From Moryella indoligenes (GTDB taxonomy: Bacteria > Bacillota > Clostridia > Lachnospirales > Lachnospiraceae): a stretch of DNA of 26,620 nucleotides. Location: the NCBI RefSeq assembly GCF_030812885.1, contig NZ_JAUSTO010000020.1, positions 1 through 26,620 of the forward strand. The letters run 5' to 3'. Position 1 is the first letter of the stretch, and every line of letters begins with the position of its first letter. A program made the position numbers and the translations under genes. Positions 1-7,079 of this stretch are shown one piece after another. A model generated the notes under the pieces. It searched no databases. It saw only the letters and a list, made by a program, of their open reading frames with translations, and had not been told where the DNA came from.

Positions 1-94
1 ATACAAAACTGGCGTTTCGCTTTCAAATATGCAGTTTTCAATTTACAAACAAGCATCTCGCCTTACAAACTGGCGCCTCAGATTACAACTCAGC
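1..94. repeat. 94-bp direct repeat, copy A (mobile-element end with ~20-nt internal periodicity)
   Basis: This stretch recurs in the same orientation at 14125-14218 with only two differences (positions 29 and 46) by eye. Inside it a motif like TTACAAACTGGC is repeated about every 20 nt (near 2, 44, 63 and 82). Multiple short repeats at the ends are known for IS21-family elements, so an IS21-like terminus is my best guess, but no istA/istB gene is in the window. It may extend left of the window edge. Confidence 0.75.
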
Positions 95-133
95 GTGTTG
101 TCTGATCTGCACTTTTCTGGACAGGAAAGCAAA

Positions 134-162
134 TTGACAAAATGAGATATATCTCATATAAT
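134..162 (+). promoter_or_regulatory. Consensus sigma-A promoter with embedded palindromic operator for higBA
   Basis: TTGACA (134-139) and TATAAT (157-162) are both perfect and 17 nt apart. A perfect 16-bp palindrome, ATGAGATATATCTCAT (142-157), fills the spacer and touches the -10 box. Type II antitoxins usually repress their own promoter, so this is very likely the HigA-HigB binding site. A GAGGA ribosome site (176-180) follows before the ATG at 187. Confidence 0.85.
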
Positions 163-186
163 AATATAGACAAATGAGGATCACTT

Positions 187-552
187 ATGGCATTTGAAAT
201 TGAGTTTTATAAAACGAAGGACGGCAAGGAGCCGGTTGTGGATTTTTTGGATTCTTTAGATGATAAAATGGCTGCCAAACTTGTTGGTTTCATGGAAGTG
301 CTGGAGGAAAAAGGTACAGAACTCCGGATGCCGTATTCAGAGTATCTGGATGATGGCATTTTTGAACTGCGTTGTAAGCAGGGAAGTAATATAACAAGAG
401 TGCTGTATTTTTTCTATATAGGAAAAAAGATTATTGCTACAAATGGATTTGTGAAAAAAACACAAAAGACACCACCAAAGGAACTAAAACTAGCAAAGGA
501 AAGACGGGCTGATTGGCTGGAACGCCACAAGGAGGTTCGAGATGACACTTAA
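187..552 (+). CDS. higB: RelE/HigB-superfamily toxin (Gp49-like)
   Basis: This 121-residue protein resembles the phage-derived Gp49-like/HigB family of RelE-fold toxins, which cleave mRNA at the ribosome. The recognisable features are an N-terminal FYKTKDGKEPVVDFLDSL segment, the central IFELRCKQGSNITRVLYFF strand pair, and a basic C-terminal helix rich in Lys and Arg (ELKLAKERRADW). Length fits the family. The start has a GAGGA site six bases upstream. Its 3' end overlaps the next gene by 11 bp, in the toxin-first order typical of higBA. A strong promoter with a palindromic operator lies directly upstream. Toxin activity is inferred from family and gene order, not shown by the sequence alone. 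Confidence 0.85.
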   Translation: MAFEIEFYKTKDGKEPVVDFLDSLDDKMAAKLVGFMEVLEEKGTELRMPYSEYLDDGIFELRCKQGSNITRVLYFFYIGKKIIATNGFVKKTQKTPPKELKLAKERRADWLERHKEVRDDT

Positions 553-832
553 GGAATATAAGAATAACAGGATGAAGGATCCCGGGTTTGCGCAAGCATA
601 TGAGGAGATGCAGCCGGAAATGAATGTCATCCGTGCCATCATAGATGCGCGTATATCACAGAATATGACGCAGAAGGAACTGGCAGAAAAAACAGGGATT
701 GCGCAAACAGAGATCAGCAGACTTGAGAATGGAACCAGAAATCCATCCATCAAGCTCCTTCAAAGGCTTGCGGATGGAATGGATATGGTTTTGAACATTT
801 CGTTCACGCCCAAAGCGAAGACTCATAGATGA
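542..832 (+). CDS. higA: HigA-type antitoxin, XRE-family HTH
   Basis: This 96-residue protein has an XRE/Cro-type helix-turn-helix at about residues 33-83; the core MTQKELAEKTGIAQTEISRL is a textbook example, followed by ENGTRNPSIKLLQRLA. The N-terminal 30 residues (MTLKEYKNNRMKDPGF) match the extension usually seen in HigA partners of Gp49-like toxins. The start has a full AAGGAGGT site at 530-537 and overlaps the toxin 3' end, so translation is coupled. It is expected to neutralise the toxin and repress the promoter at 134-162. The 347-bp repeat R1 begins 15 bp after the stop codon. Confidence 0.88.
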   Translation: MTLKEYKNNRMKDPGFAQAYEEMQPEMNVIRAIIDARISQNMTQKELAEKTGIAQTEISRLENGTRNPSIKLLQRLADGMDMVLNISFTPKAKTHR

Positions 833-847
833 TCTATGAAAATCTGA

Positions 848-1194
848 ATGTCAGGAATTCTGACACGAAAGTATTCGGTATTTCCCGTTCGGCCTCGTAT
901 AATCAGAAATGAAGGAAAGCAAATCATTACAAGGCACAATACGGAATAGGAATGTGTCAATAGCAGAACGACGTGCGTTGAACGATTCCGTCAGATGTCG
1001 TGATTGATTCTGGCAGGAGGCAGAACTGGGAAGTACAACACTCTGTAACAATGGATTCGATGTACAACAAATTGACAACAGGCGCATGGCAGGAGATAAA
1101 CAATAAACCATGGTGACAGACAGGCGGTTTCAGGCAACACCGGGACGAAAACTATGACAACAGACCAAAACAGATCATCAAAACAATATCGGAA
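848..1194. repeat. 347-bp dispersed repeat R, copy 1 (truncated by the IS1595-type element)
   Basis: The stretch aligns without gaps to 8439-8785, with about 33 differences by eye (roughly 90% identity). It starts with an imperfect palindrome, TGTCAGGAATTCTGACA (849-865), and contains TATAAT at about 899. No convincing long ORF runs through it; a conserved 86-codon minus-strand frame exists in both copies but is Ser/Leu/Cys-rich and looks fortuitous. Copy 1 ends exactly where the left inverted repeat of the insertion sequence begins. Function unknown. Confidence 0.8.
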
Positions 1195-1220
1195 GGCGTT
1201 AGTAAAGAAACGGGTTGATA
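1195..1220 (+). repeat. IS left terminal inverted repeat
   Basis: 26 bp beginning GGCGTTAGTAAAG and ending GGGTTGATA. It is the reverse complement of 2386-2411 except for two central bases. Confidence 0.88.
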
Positions 1221-1320
1221 AGCGGCAACAAGCTCTGCCCCTAAAGTTTTTCTACTTTTGTACATTTGAATGTACGATGCTTCCCTGAAACCTGATCTAT
1301 ATTGGTCGTGCCAGGAGAAC

Positions 1321-2357
1321 ATGACCATGGGCAACATCGAATGCATTTTAGATGAAGTAAACAACCTCTCCGATTCGGACCTTAAGATTCTTGTTAACAA
1401 AATCATGGATCGGTTGAAGCTGGTGAAGGCGTTCGCATCTCTGGATAAGGTCATCCCACAGATGGAGTGTCCAGTCTGCCACACTAATGCACATGTTGTT
1501 AGAAACGGTCACAAACATGGTAAGCAGGCATTTCTGTGCCGGGCATGTGGAAAATCATATGTTACAACGAGTAACACGCTTCTTGCTTGCTCGCACGATA
1601 GCAGCGTTGTCTGGAAAACCGTCCTTACTGACACGCTTATGGGCGTATCCCTTGGTGACACCAGGGATGGACTCAAACTGCGGCATATCAAGATCAGTCA
1701 TACCAGACTCTTCTTTATGAGGCATAAGATCATGCTGGCGCTGGAGGATCTCCAGGAAATCAGCCCCGCAATGATCGAAGATGTCGTTGAAGCAGACGAA
1801 ACCTATGTACCGGAGTCAGAAAAGGGGACAAAGTTCGGACCTGGCGCTAAGAGAAACTCCCGTAAGCGCGGGACTCCAACAGCCAAGCCAAGCGCGGTCT
1901 TTCTGACGAGCAGATCTGCATCTGCACTGCAGTTCAGCGTAAAAGCGGCGATCTGGTTGTAAAGTCAGAGAACCGAACAAGGCCTTCCACAAAGGATGTC
2001 GTTGACATCTACACAGGTCATGTTAAGAGGGGAACCCTGTTCCTCACGGATGGAATGAACGCAGATTCGAAGCTGGGCAGGGCGCTGGGTCAAAGCATTA
2101 TGAACGTAAAGAAGGAGACTGGCAGCTTCTTCAGCCTGAACACGGTTAACAATCTGCACAGCTTCATCAAGAACCGTTGCTACGACTACCAGGGTGTGGC
2201 TACCAAATATTTGAATCGTTACAACCTCGTATTTCGTGCAGCGTACAGGATGAGGCTGTCAGTTGATGAGCTTGCAGAAAAGCTCTTTCTGGCGCGTGAT
2301 CCGAAGAGAGTGCATCACTATGATGATGTCAAGAAATTGAACTTGCTTGCTGTGTAA
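1321..2357 (+). pseudogene. IS1595-family transposase, frameshifted
   Basis: Two frames together give a complete ISXO2-like transposase. The first frame carries an N-terminal zinc-binding domain (CPVC ... CRAC), then the first catalytic Asp in VVEADETYV. The second frame, joined near 1880-1895, carries SDEQICICTAVQRKSGDLVV, the second Asp in LFLTDGMNADSKL, and the C-terminal VNNLHSFIK ... YQGVATKYLNRYN block typical of this family. The join lies in a duplicated CCAAG-like stretch, consistent with a 2-nt insertion or 1-nt loss. I take the start at 1321, because AGGAG lies at 1313-1317; 1327 is an alternative. Unless a programmed frameshift operates, the enzyme is not made. Confidence 0.85.
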
Positions 2358-2385
2358 ATATATTCCTTTGAATTTTTATATTACA

Positions 2386-2411
2386 TATCAACCCGAATCT
2401 TTACTAACGCC
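2386..2411 (-). repeat. IS right terminal inverted repeat
   Basis: Starts TATCAACCCG and ends TTTACTAACGCC. Pairs with 1195-1220 (24 of 26). Confidence 0.88.
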
Positions 2412-2414
2412 AAA

Positions 2415-2600
2415 GGATTTAATGACTTGGCGACTACGCACGCTGACCTTGCCGCCGAGTGGGCAGAAAGAAATTATCCCCTAATGCCTGATGAGGTAAA
2501 CGCAAAATCAAGACACAATATTTGGTGGAAGTGTAAGACCTGTGGCAATGAGTGGAAGTCCGTTATCAATGCTCGTGTAAAAGGAACAGTACCAATTTGA
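2415..2600 (+). pseudogene. Fragment of a zinc-ribbon (DUF4379-like) protein
   Basis: An open stretch of 61 codons without its own start reads FNDLATTHADLAAEW, then PDEVNAKSRHNIWWKCKTCGNEW, and stops at 2598. This FNDLAT ... A.EW ... PDEV ... WWKC..CG.EW pattern is the repeat unit of DUF4379/treble-clef zinc-ribbon proteins common in Lachnospiraceae, where it is usually tandemly repeated and linked to nuclease or restriction functions. Only one unit is left and its second CxxC is missing. It begins 3 bp beyond the IS right end, so the 5' part was lost when the element arrived or recombined. Confidence 0.72.
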
Positions 2601-2692
2601 AACCTTCAATTTCATGCCGCTTTAGATGACATTCAGTGTCAGACTGCTGAGTGTCTTGAATTCGGGATTATGTAAAAAATTTTTCCTCCCCC

Positions 2693-2743
2693 TTGACAAA
2701 TAAAAAATCATGAGCATAATAGCAGTTGAAAGGTTGTTCAACT
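2693..2743 (+). promoter_or_regulatory. Promoter and ArsR/CadC-type operator of the cad operon
   Basis: TTGACA (2693-2698) and CATAAT (2715-2720) are spaced by 16 nt. Immediately after the -10 is an inverted repeat, AGTTGAA (2724-2730), six bases, TTCAACT (2737-2743). ArsR/SmtB-family regulators bind such hyphenated palindromes over or just after their promoter and release it when metal binds. A related half-degenerate copy precedes cadA at 3144-3161. Confidence 0.82.
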
Positions 2744-2765
2744 ACTAAAGAAAGGCGGTGACCTT

Positions 2766-3122
2766 ATGGCAGAACAGTCTTACACTTGCGATTGCGATGT
2801 GATACATGAGGAAGTCGTGAATGAGGTAAAAACTAAGATGCAGTCGAAGGAGGATTACGTTCAACTGGCATCTTTGTTTAAGCTGTTCGGCGATGGTACC
2901 AGATTGCAGATTTTACACGCCTTGGAGCAGAGCGAGATGTGCGTATGCGATCTTGCCGTACTACTTGGGGTCACAAAATCTGCCGTTTCTCACCAGTTAA
3001 AAGCATTGCGTCTTGCAAATCTGGTAAAATTCCGCAGAGAAGCCCAGATCGTCTATTATTCTCTTGCTGATGACCATGTAAAAGGATTGATAGAGATGGG
3101 TTTTGAGCATTTGCGGGAGTAG
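2766..3122 (+). CDS. cadC: ArsR/SmtB-family metal-sensing repressor (CadC-like)
   Basis: This 118-residue winged-helix repressor is expected to shut the cad promoter and release it when Cd, Pb or Zn binds. Both CadC metal sites are visible. The thiolate site has Cys8 and Cys10 in the N-terminal extension and Cys59 and Cys61 in the SEMCVCDLA motif. The C-terminal alpha-5 site has Asp102, His104, His115 and Glu118 with the exact CadC spacing. The DNA-recognition helix is KSAVSHQLKALRLANLV (71-87). Length matches CadC (about 120). The start follows an AGGCGGTGA-like site. It lies 65 bp upstream of cadA in the same direction. Which metal is sensed in vivo is inference. Confidence 0.88.
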   Translation: MAEQSYTCDCDVIHEEVVNEVKTKMQSKEDYVQLASLFKLFGDGTRLQILHALEQSEMCVCDLAVLLGVTKSAVSHQLKALRLANLVKFRREAQIVYYSLADDHVKGLIEMGFEHLRE

Positions 3123-3143
3123 GGAATATATTTTTACATTCAT

Positions 3144-3161
3144 AGTTGAATGGTTGAGCAA
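3144..3161 (+). promoter_or_regulatory. Second operator-like site between cadC and cadA
   Basis: AGTTGAATGGTTGAGCAA in the 65-bp cadC-cadA gap closely resembles the left half and spacer of the promoter operator (AGTTGAAAGGTTGTTCAA at 2724-2741). It could be an auxiliary repressor site. No clear separate promoter is seen next to it. Confidence 0.5.
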
Positions 3162-3187
3162 TAAAGCAAAAATACAAGGAGGCCATT

Positions 3188-5548
3188 ATGGAACGAGTTT
3201 TCATGCTGAAAGGGCTGGATTGCCCGAACTGCTCCGCAAAGATTGAAAAGGAGGTCGGGGAACTGGATGGGGTTACTTTCTCTGTTATCAATCTGATGAA
3301 GCAGACATTAACAGTTAATGTGACACCGAGTGCCGCGAGTACGATAGCGGGCAATGTTGAAACCATTGTCCACAGTCACGAGCCAGATGTGGAGGTTCAG
3401 GAGAAAACAGCCGCACCGGTTACAAAAACGTATTTACTGAAAGGGTTGGACTGTCCGAACTGCTCCGCAAAAATCGAAAAAGAGGTTGGAGAGCTGGACG
3501 GGGTGACTTCGTCCGTTGTCAACCTGATGAAGCAGACATTGACAATTCAAGTGGCGTCGGATGCTGCGAGTACGATAATGGGAAAAATAGAAACCATTGT
3601 CCACAGCCATGAGCCGGATATTCCCGTTTCAGAGTATGTGCCCGAAGCCGCCGCTGCTGGAAAAACAAATACCGCGGCAGATGATGACGATGATGACGGT
3701 GACCCCAAGAAGAAAATCATCCGACTGAGTGTTGGCGCTGTCCTTTATGCGGTTGGCATAGTCCTGTCAGTCTTTGCCAAGGTACCGCTGCCGGTGGAAC
3801 TTGGTTTCCTGATCGCATCCTACATCATTCTTGGCTACGACGTTGTGCTGAGAGCCTTAAAGAATATCCTTAAGGGCCGAGTCTTTGATGAAAACTTCCT
3901 GATGACCCTTTCCACCGTCGGTGCATTTGCCATTGGTGAATACCCGGAAGCGGTTGCCGTCATGCTGTTCTACCAGATTGGGGAACTGTTTCAGGATCTG
4001 GCTGTTCAGCGTTCCAGAAAGTCCATTGCCGACCTGATGGATATTCGCCCTGATGCGGCTACGGTAAAGAGAAACGGTGAACTTCTCACCGTTGCGCCGG
4101 AGACGGTTGCGGTCGGAGAAGTCATTGTTGTGAAGCCAGGCGAGAAGATTCCTCTGGACGGCGTTGTGCTTGACGGGGAATCCATGCTTGATACCAAGGC
4201 TCTTACCGGCGAATCTGTTCCGAGAAGTGTCCGTAAGGATGATGACGCACTTTCCGGCTGCATCAATCAGAGCGGCGTATTGACGATTCAGGTCACGAAA
4301 GTTTTCGGAGAATCCACCGTTTCCAAGATCATTGATCTGGTGGAGAATGCTTCGAGCAGAAAAGCGCCTACGGAAAACTTTATTACAACCTTTGCCCGGT
4401 ACTATACTCCTGTAGTTGTGATCATGGCCGCAATTCTTGCCATTCTTCCTCCGTTGGCGTTTGGCGGCGCGTGGGCTGATTGGCTCCACAGAGGGTTTGT
4501 GTTCCTCGTTATCTCCTGCCCGTGCGCACTGGTCATTTCCATTCCGCTGACTTTCTTCGGCGGCATTGGCGCTGCATCCAAGCACGGTGTGCTGGTGAAA
4601 GGCAGCAACTATTTGGAAGCGTTAAATAAAGTCAGCACGGTTGTCTTCGATAAGACGGGAACGCTTACCAAAGGCGTTTTCAAAGTAACCGATATTTTCC
4701 CGGAAAACGGGTTCACCGCAGATCAGGTGCTTGAATATGCAGCGAAAGCGGAGAGCTTTTCCAACCATCCGATTGCAAAGTCCATTCTCACGGCCTTTGG
4801 CAAAGAAATCGACCAGAACACGATTTCTGATTACAAAGAGGTTTCGGGCCATGGTATCAGCGTGAACGACGGTGGCAGAAATGTTCTTGCCGGAAACAGC
4901 AAGCTGATGGACGCGGAAGGCATCTCTTATACTCCGTGTGAGAAAGCCGGCACAAAGGCTTATGTCGCTGTTGACGGAAAGTATGCCGGTTGCATCCTGA
5001 TTGCGGATGAAGTGAAGCCGGACAGCAAGAAAGCTATTTCCGATTTGAAGCGGATAGGCGTAGAAAAGACTGTTATGCTTACCGGCGATGATGAGAAGAT
5101 CGCCAAGGCGGTTGCTGACGAATTAGGACTGGATGAATACCATGCCCAGCTTTTGCCTGACCAGAAGGTAGAAGAGGTTGAACTTTTGGACAGCCAAAAA
5201 AGACAGGGCGGTAAACTGGCCTTTGTCGGTGACGGTATCAATGACGCCCCGGTGCTTGCCCGTGCGGATGTCGGTATTGCAATGGGGGGTCTTGGCTCCG
5301 ATGCCGCTATCGAAGCCGCCGACGTCGTACTGATGACGGATGAGCCGGGAAAACTGGTAGAGGCTATAGACGTGGCCAAGGCGACCAAGAAGATCGTCAC
5401 GCAGAATATCGTGATTGCCCTTGGAATCAAAGGCGTGTTCCTGATCCTCGGTGCTCTCGGTATTGCAGGGATGTGGGAAGCAGTATTTGGCGATGTAGGT
5501 GTTACCATTATTGCCGTTATCAATGCTATGAGGATTTTAAAAAAATAA
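3188..5548 (+). CDS. cadA: Cd2+/Zn2+/Pb2+-exporting P1B-type ATPase
   Basis: This 786-residue P-type ATPase pumps divalent soft metals out across the cytoplasmic membrane using ATP. It has two tandem heavy-metal-associated domains, each with GLDCPNC (Cys12/Cys15 and Cys89/Cys92), that are close internal duplicates. An Asp-rich linker (ADDDDDDGD) follows. Then come membrane segments, the actuator TGES (340-343), the intramembrane CPC metal site (444-446), the phosphorylation motif DKTGTLT starting at Asp488, the P1B-specific HP pair (527-528) and the hinge GDGIND (681-686). The CPC motif with CadC next door supports Cd/Zn/Pb over copper. The start has AAGGAGG at 3176-3182. The gene looks intact. 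A truncated ZIP gene follows. Confidence 0.93.
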   Translation: MERVFMLKGLDCPNCSAKIEKEVGELDGVTFSVINLMKQTLTVNVTPSAASTIAGNVETIVHSHEPDVEVQEKTAAPVTKTYLLKGLDCPNCSAKIEKEVGELDGVTSSVVNLMKQTLTIQVASDAASTIMGKIETIVHSHEPDIPVSEYVPEAAAAGKTNTAADDDDDDGDPKKKIIRLSVGAVLYAVGIVLSVFAKVPLPVELGFLIASYIILGYDVVLRALKNILKGRVFDENFLMTLSTVGAFAIGEYPEAVAVMLFYQIGELFQDLAVQRSRKSIADLMDIRPDAATVKRNGELLTVAPETVAVGEVIVVKPGEKIPLDGVVLDGESMLDTKALTGESVPRSVRKDDDALSGCINQSGVLTIQVTKVFGESTVSKIIDLVENASSRKAPTENFITTFARYYTPVVVIMAAILAILPPLAFGGAWADWLHRGFVFLVISCPCALVISIPLTFFGGIGAASKHGVLVKGSNYLEALNKVSTVVFDKTGTLTKGVFKVTDIFPENGFTADQVLEYAAKAESFSNHPIAKSILTAFGKEIDQNTISDYKEVSGHGISVNDGGRNVLAGNSKLMDAEGISYTPCEKAGTKAYVAVDGKYAGCILIADEVKPDSKKAISDLKRIGVEKTVMLTGDDEKIAKAVADELGLDEYHAQLLPDQKVEEVELLDSQKRQGGKLAFVGDGINDAPVLARADVGIAMGGLGSDAAIEAADVVLMTDEPGKLVEAIDVAKATKKIVTQNIVIALGIKGVFLILGALGIAGMWEAVFGDVGVTIIAVINAMRILKK

Positions 5549-5600
5549 GGGATTTAGATGAAATTGCTTTTTTTGCTACCTGCCCTAAGAGGTGATTGAA

Positions 5601-5729
5601 ATGAACACGCAGGTTTGGATAGGAATCATTTTGCCATTTCTGGGGACCTGTCTTGGCGCAGCTATGGTGTTCGTGTTGAAGGACAGAATACCAAAGCGAA
5701 GATCAGCACTTTTCGGCAGATGCCCTTAG
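5601..5729 (+). pseudogene. Truncated ZIP-family metal transporter (N-terminus only)
   Basis: A 42-codon ORF with an AGAGG ribosome site begins MNTQVWIGIILPFLGTCLGA and AMVFVLKD, which is the characteristic first transmembrane segment of bacterial ZIP (ZupT-like) divalent-metal permeases of about 260 residues. After Lys27 the sequence departs from the family and stops at 5727. It sits 52 bp after cadA on the same strand, so an original cadC-cadA-zip operon probably lost most of its last gene when the MetRS-relic DNA was joined here. Not functional as a transporter. Confidence 0.7.
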
Positions 5730-5861
5730 ACTTACATCATTTACACCAATTTCTACAAATAATGCTGCTCCGAGGGTGTACGTTTAGGAGATAGGAAAGC
5801 CTAAAAATGGGCTTCAAACAATATATCAGTAGAACCTGGCAGATGATAGAACAGCAAGTGA

Positions 5862-6420
5862 ATGATGTACCATTTCGTCCCGACACTCCGCAACGGAACC
5901 TCAGCGGCTTCGGCTGAAAACGGAGCTTCTTCATCATCTGCGAAGGCAGAGAGCGGAGAAGATGCCGATGGAGAAGCAGCCGGAGAGAAGGCCGCTTCTG
6001 AAGACAGGAGCGGATTCTTCACACCGAACGACAGCATCGATTTCTCAAACGTGAAGATTGAGCCGCTCTTTGAGGAGCAGGTCGATTTCGACACCTTCAG
6101 CAAATCCGATTTCCGGGCGGTGAAGGTAAAAGAATGCTCAGCTGTTTCCGAAGTCCAAGAAGCTCTTAAAGTTCGTTCTGGACGACGGTACGGGCACGGA
6201 TCGGGTGATTTTAAGCGGTATTCACGCCTATTACGAGCCGGATGAGCTGGTCGGAAAGACCCTGATCGCCATCACCAATCTCCCGCCGAGAAAGATGATG
6301 GGCACCGACTCCTGCGGCATGCTTCTCTCCGCTGTGAACAACAAGAAGGACAGCGAAGACGAAGAACTTCATCTTCTGATGGTGGATAACCATATCCCGG
6401 CAGGCGCGAAGCTGTATTGA
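5862..6420 (+). pseudogene. Methionyl-tRNA synthetase C-terminal tRNA-binding domain relic, frameshifted (copy 1)
   Basis: From about 6030 the frame reads IDFSNVKIEPLFEEQVDFD and FDTFSKSDFRAVKVKECSAV, then a one-base insertion near 6145-6155 moves it into the frame reading LSGIHAYYEPDELVGKTL ... LLMVDNHIPAGAKLY. This is the OB-fold (Trbp111-like) domain that ends clostridial MetG, preceded by the Ala/Glu/Ser-rich linker seen in that enzyme. The catalytic body is absent. A close unbroken copy lies at 8800-9273. Sequence near 5878 (TCCCGAC) resembles the start of copy 2 near 8792, suggesting both came from one duplicated unit. A strong terminator follows. Confidence 0.78.
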
Positions 6421-6476
6421 TCCGGGGATAATCACAGGCGGAAAACCTGACACACATCCCAGTTCCAAAAACCTTC

Positions 6477-6520
6477 AAGGCACTCCTTTTCAGAATCAAT
6501 CTGAGAGGGGGTGCCTTTTT
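6477..6520 (+). terminator. Rho-independent terminator after MetRS relic 1
   Basis: AAGGCACTCC (6477-6486) pairs with GGGGTGCCTT (6508-6517) including one G-T pair. An inner TCAGA/TCTGA stem (6490-6494/6500-6504) and a T-run follow. A decayed relative of this sequence occurs at 6912-6957. Confidence 0.8.
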
Positions 6521-6592
6521 GCGTGCAAACAGCAGGAAAAGAGGCTGAAATGCCTTTCATCCCTGTTTGAATGGAAACCAGATGACGCAGAT

Positions 6593-6829
6593 GTGTATGA
6601 TCCTTGCATCTGCCCACAAATCTTCTTCCGCTATGCAGATGGAATCGCGTACTACAGACTGACGGAGAAGACGATTACCCGACTGGCAAAAGAAGCGGAA
6701 GCCATCTACAAGATTGACGGAAAGATGGTTCTTGTCCGGCGTGATCTCTTTGAGTCGTATCTCAGAAAACAGTACAGGAAAACCGGAAGAGGACCGGGAT
6801 TGGAGGAAAAGGATGAAAGCAGCAGATAA
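6593..6829 (+). CDS. DUF6462-like small protein (excisionase/HTH-like), possibly a remnant
   Basis: The 78-residue ORF contains FRYADGIAYYRLTEKTITRL, then KEAEAIYKIDGKMVLVRRDL and FESYLRKQYRK. That matches the layout of DUF6462 proteins (RY.eG...Y........AK.A.A.YKi....LV....FE.YL), small winged-helix or excisionase-like proteins carried by Lachnospiraceae integrative elements. The called start is a GTG without a good ribosome site, and the frame stays open upstream through the 6477-6520 terminator, so the 5' end is probably lost or replaced. The acidic, Arg-rich tail after residue 62 looks non-conserved. It may be all that is left of an integrative element. No integrase is nearby. Confidence 0.55.
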   Translation: MYDPCICPQIFFRYADGIAYYRLTEKTITRLAKEAEAIYKIDGKMVLVRRDLFESYLRKQYRKTGRGPGLEEKDESSR

Positions 6830-6911
6830 GTTTCCTTATCCAGATATCATGACAAAAATAGCATGTGTGATATTGATCGAAAGTCAAAAATGCATATGTT
6901 AAATGCGCAAA

Positions 6912-6957
6912 GATGCACTCCTTTTTCAAAATCAATCTGAGAGAGGAACCTCTTTTT
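6912..6957 (+). terminator. Degenerate terminator-like repeat
   Basis: The segment shares GCACTCCTTTT and AATCAATCTGAGAG with the terminator at 6477-6520. It ends in a small AGAGG-AA-CCTCT hairpin followed by TTT. It probably terminates the DUF6462-like gene weakly. Confidence 0.5.
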
Positions 6958-7002
6958 GCATTTCGTTTGCAGGTGGTGCAAAATGTCAATTCATATAAGA
7001 TG

Positions 7003-7031
7003 GACAAAAATGCGGAATCCGCAAAAATGTC
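7003..7031. promoter_or_regulatory. Palindromic operator candidate O1 upstream of the AAA_14/DUF4143 gene
   Basis: A 29-bp symmetric site centred on 7017: GACA, AAAA, TGCGGA, A, TCCGCA, AAAA, TGTC. The GACA/TGTC and TGCGGA/TCCGCA arms are perfect inverted repeats. The left half, ATGGACAAAAATGCGGA, recurs exactly at 7075-7091. Confidence 0.7.
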
Positions 7032-7041
7032 ACATGAAGAG

Positions 7042-7070
7042 TTGACGACCAGTGTGATGTGGGCTACAAT
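7042..7070 (+). promoter_or_regulatory. Promoter of the AAA_14/DUF4143 gene
   Basis: TTGACG (7042-7047), 17 nt, TACAAT (7065-7070). The promoter lies between palindromes O1 and O2, both sharing the TGCGGA/TCCGCA core. Confidence 0.75.
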
Positions 7071-7079
7071 GTAAATGGA

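Larger units (their letters stand above)
1195..2411 (+). mobile_element. IS1595-family (ISXO2-like) insertion sequence, inactivated
   Basis: A 1217-bp element bounded by 26-bp terminal inverted repeats (1195-1220 and 2386-2411) that match at 24 of 26 positions, starting GGCGTTAGTAAAGA. It encodes one transposase of the IS1595/ISXO2 type, broken by a frameshift. The flanking 8-mers (TATCGGAA on the left, AAAGGATT on the right) do not match, so the expected 8-bp target duplication is missing. The right flank is also unrelated to what follows repeat R elsewhere, so a deletion or recombination has joined new DNA to the right end. Confidence 0.88.

Noticed and set aside
1..94. Regular ~20-nt repeats considered as a CRISPR array
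   Set aside because: The units are degenerate and contiguous, without unique spacers of constant length, and no cas genes are present.
851..1111. 86-codon minus-strand ORF present in both copies of repeat R (also 8442-8702)
   Set aside because: It is conserved only because the DNA repeat is conserved. Composition is Ser/Leu/Cys-rich, there is no ribosome site, and changes are not biased to third positions.
3857..4585. 242-codon minus-strand ORF
   Set aside because: It lies wholly inside cadA, whose plus-strand frame carries all P-type ATPase motifs.
5807..5917. 36-codon ORF (MGFKQYISRTWQMIEQQ...) between the ZIP stub and the MetRS relic
   Set aside because: Too short, no clear homologue, ends inside the relic. 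It may be a fragment of something, but nothing supports a gene.
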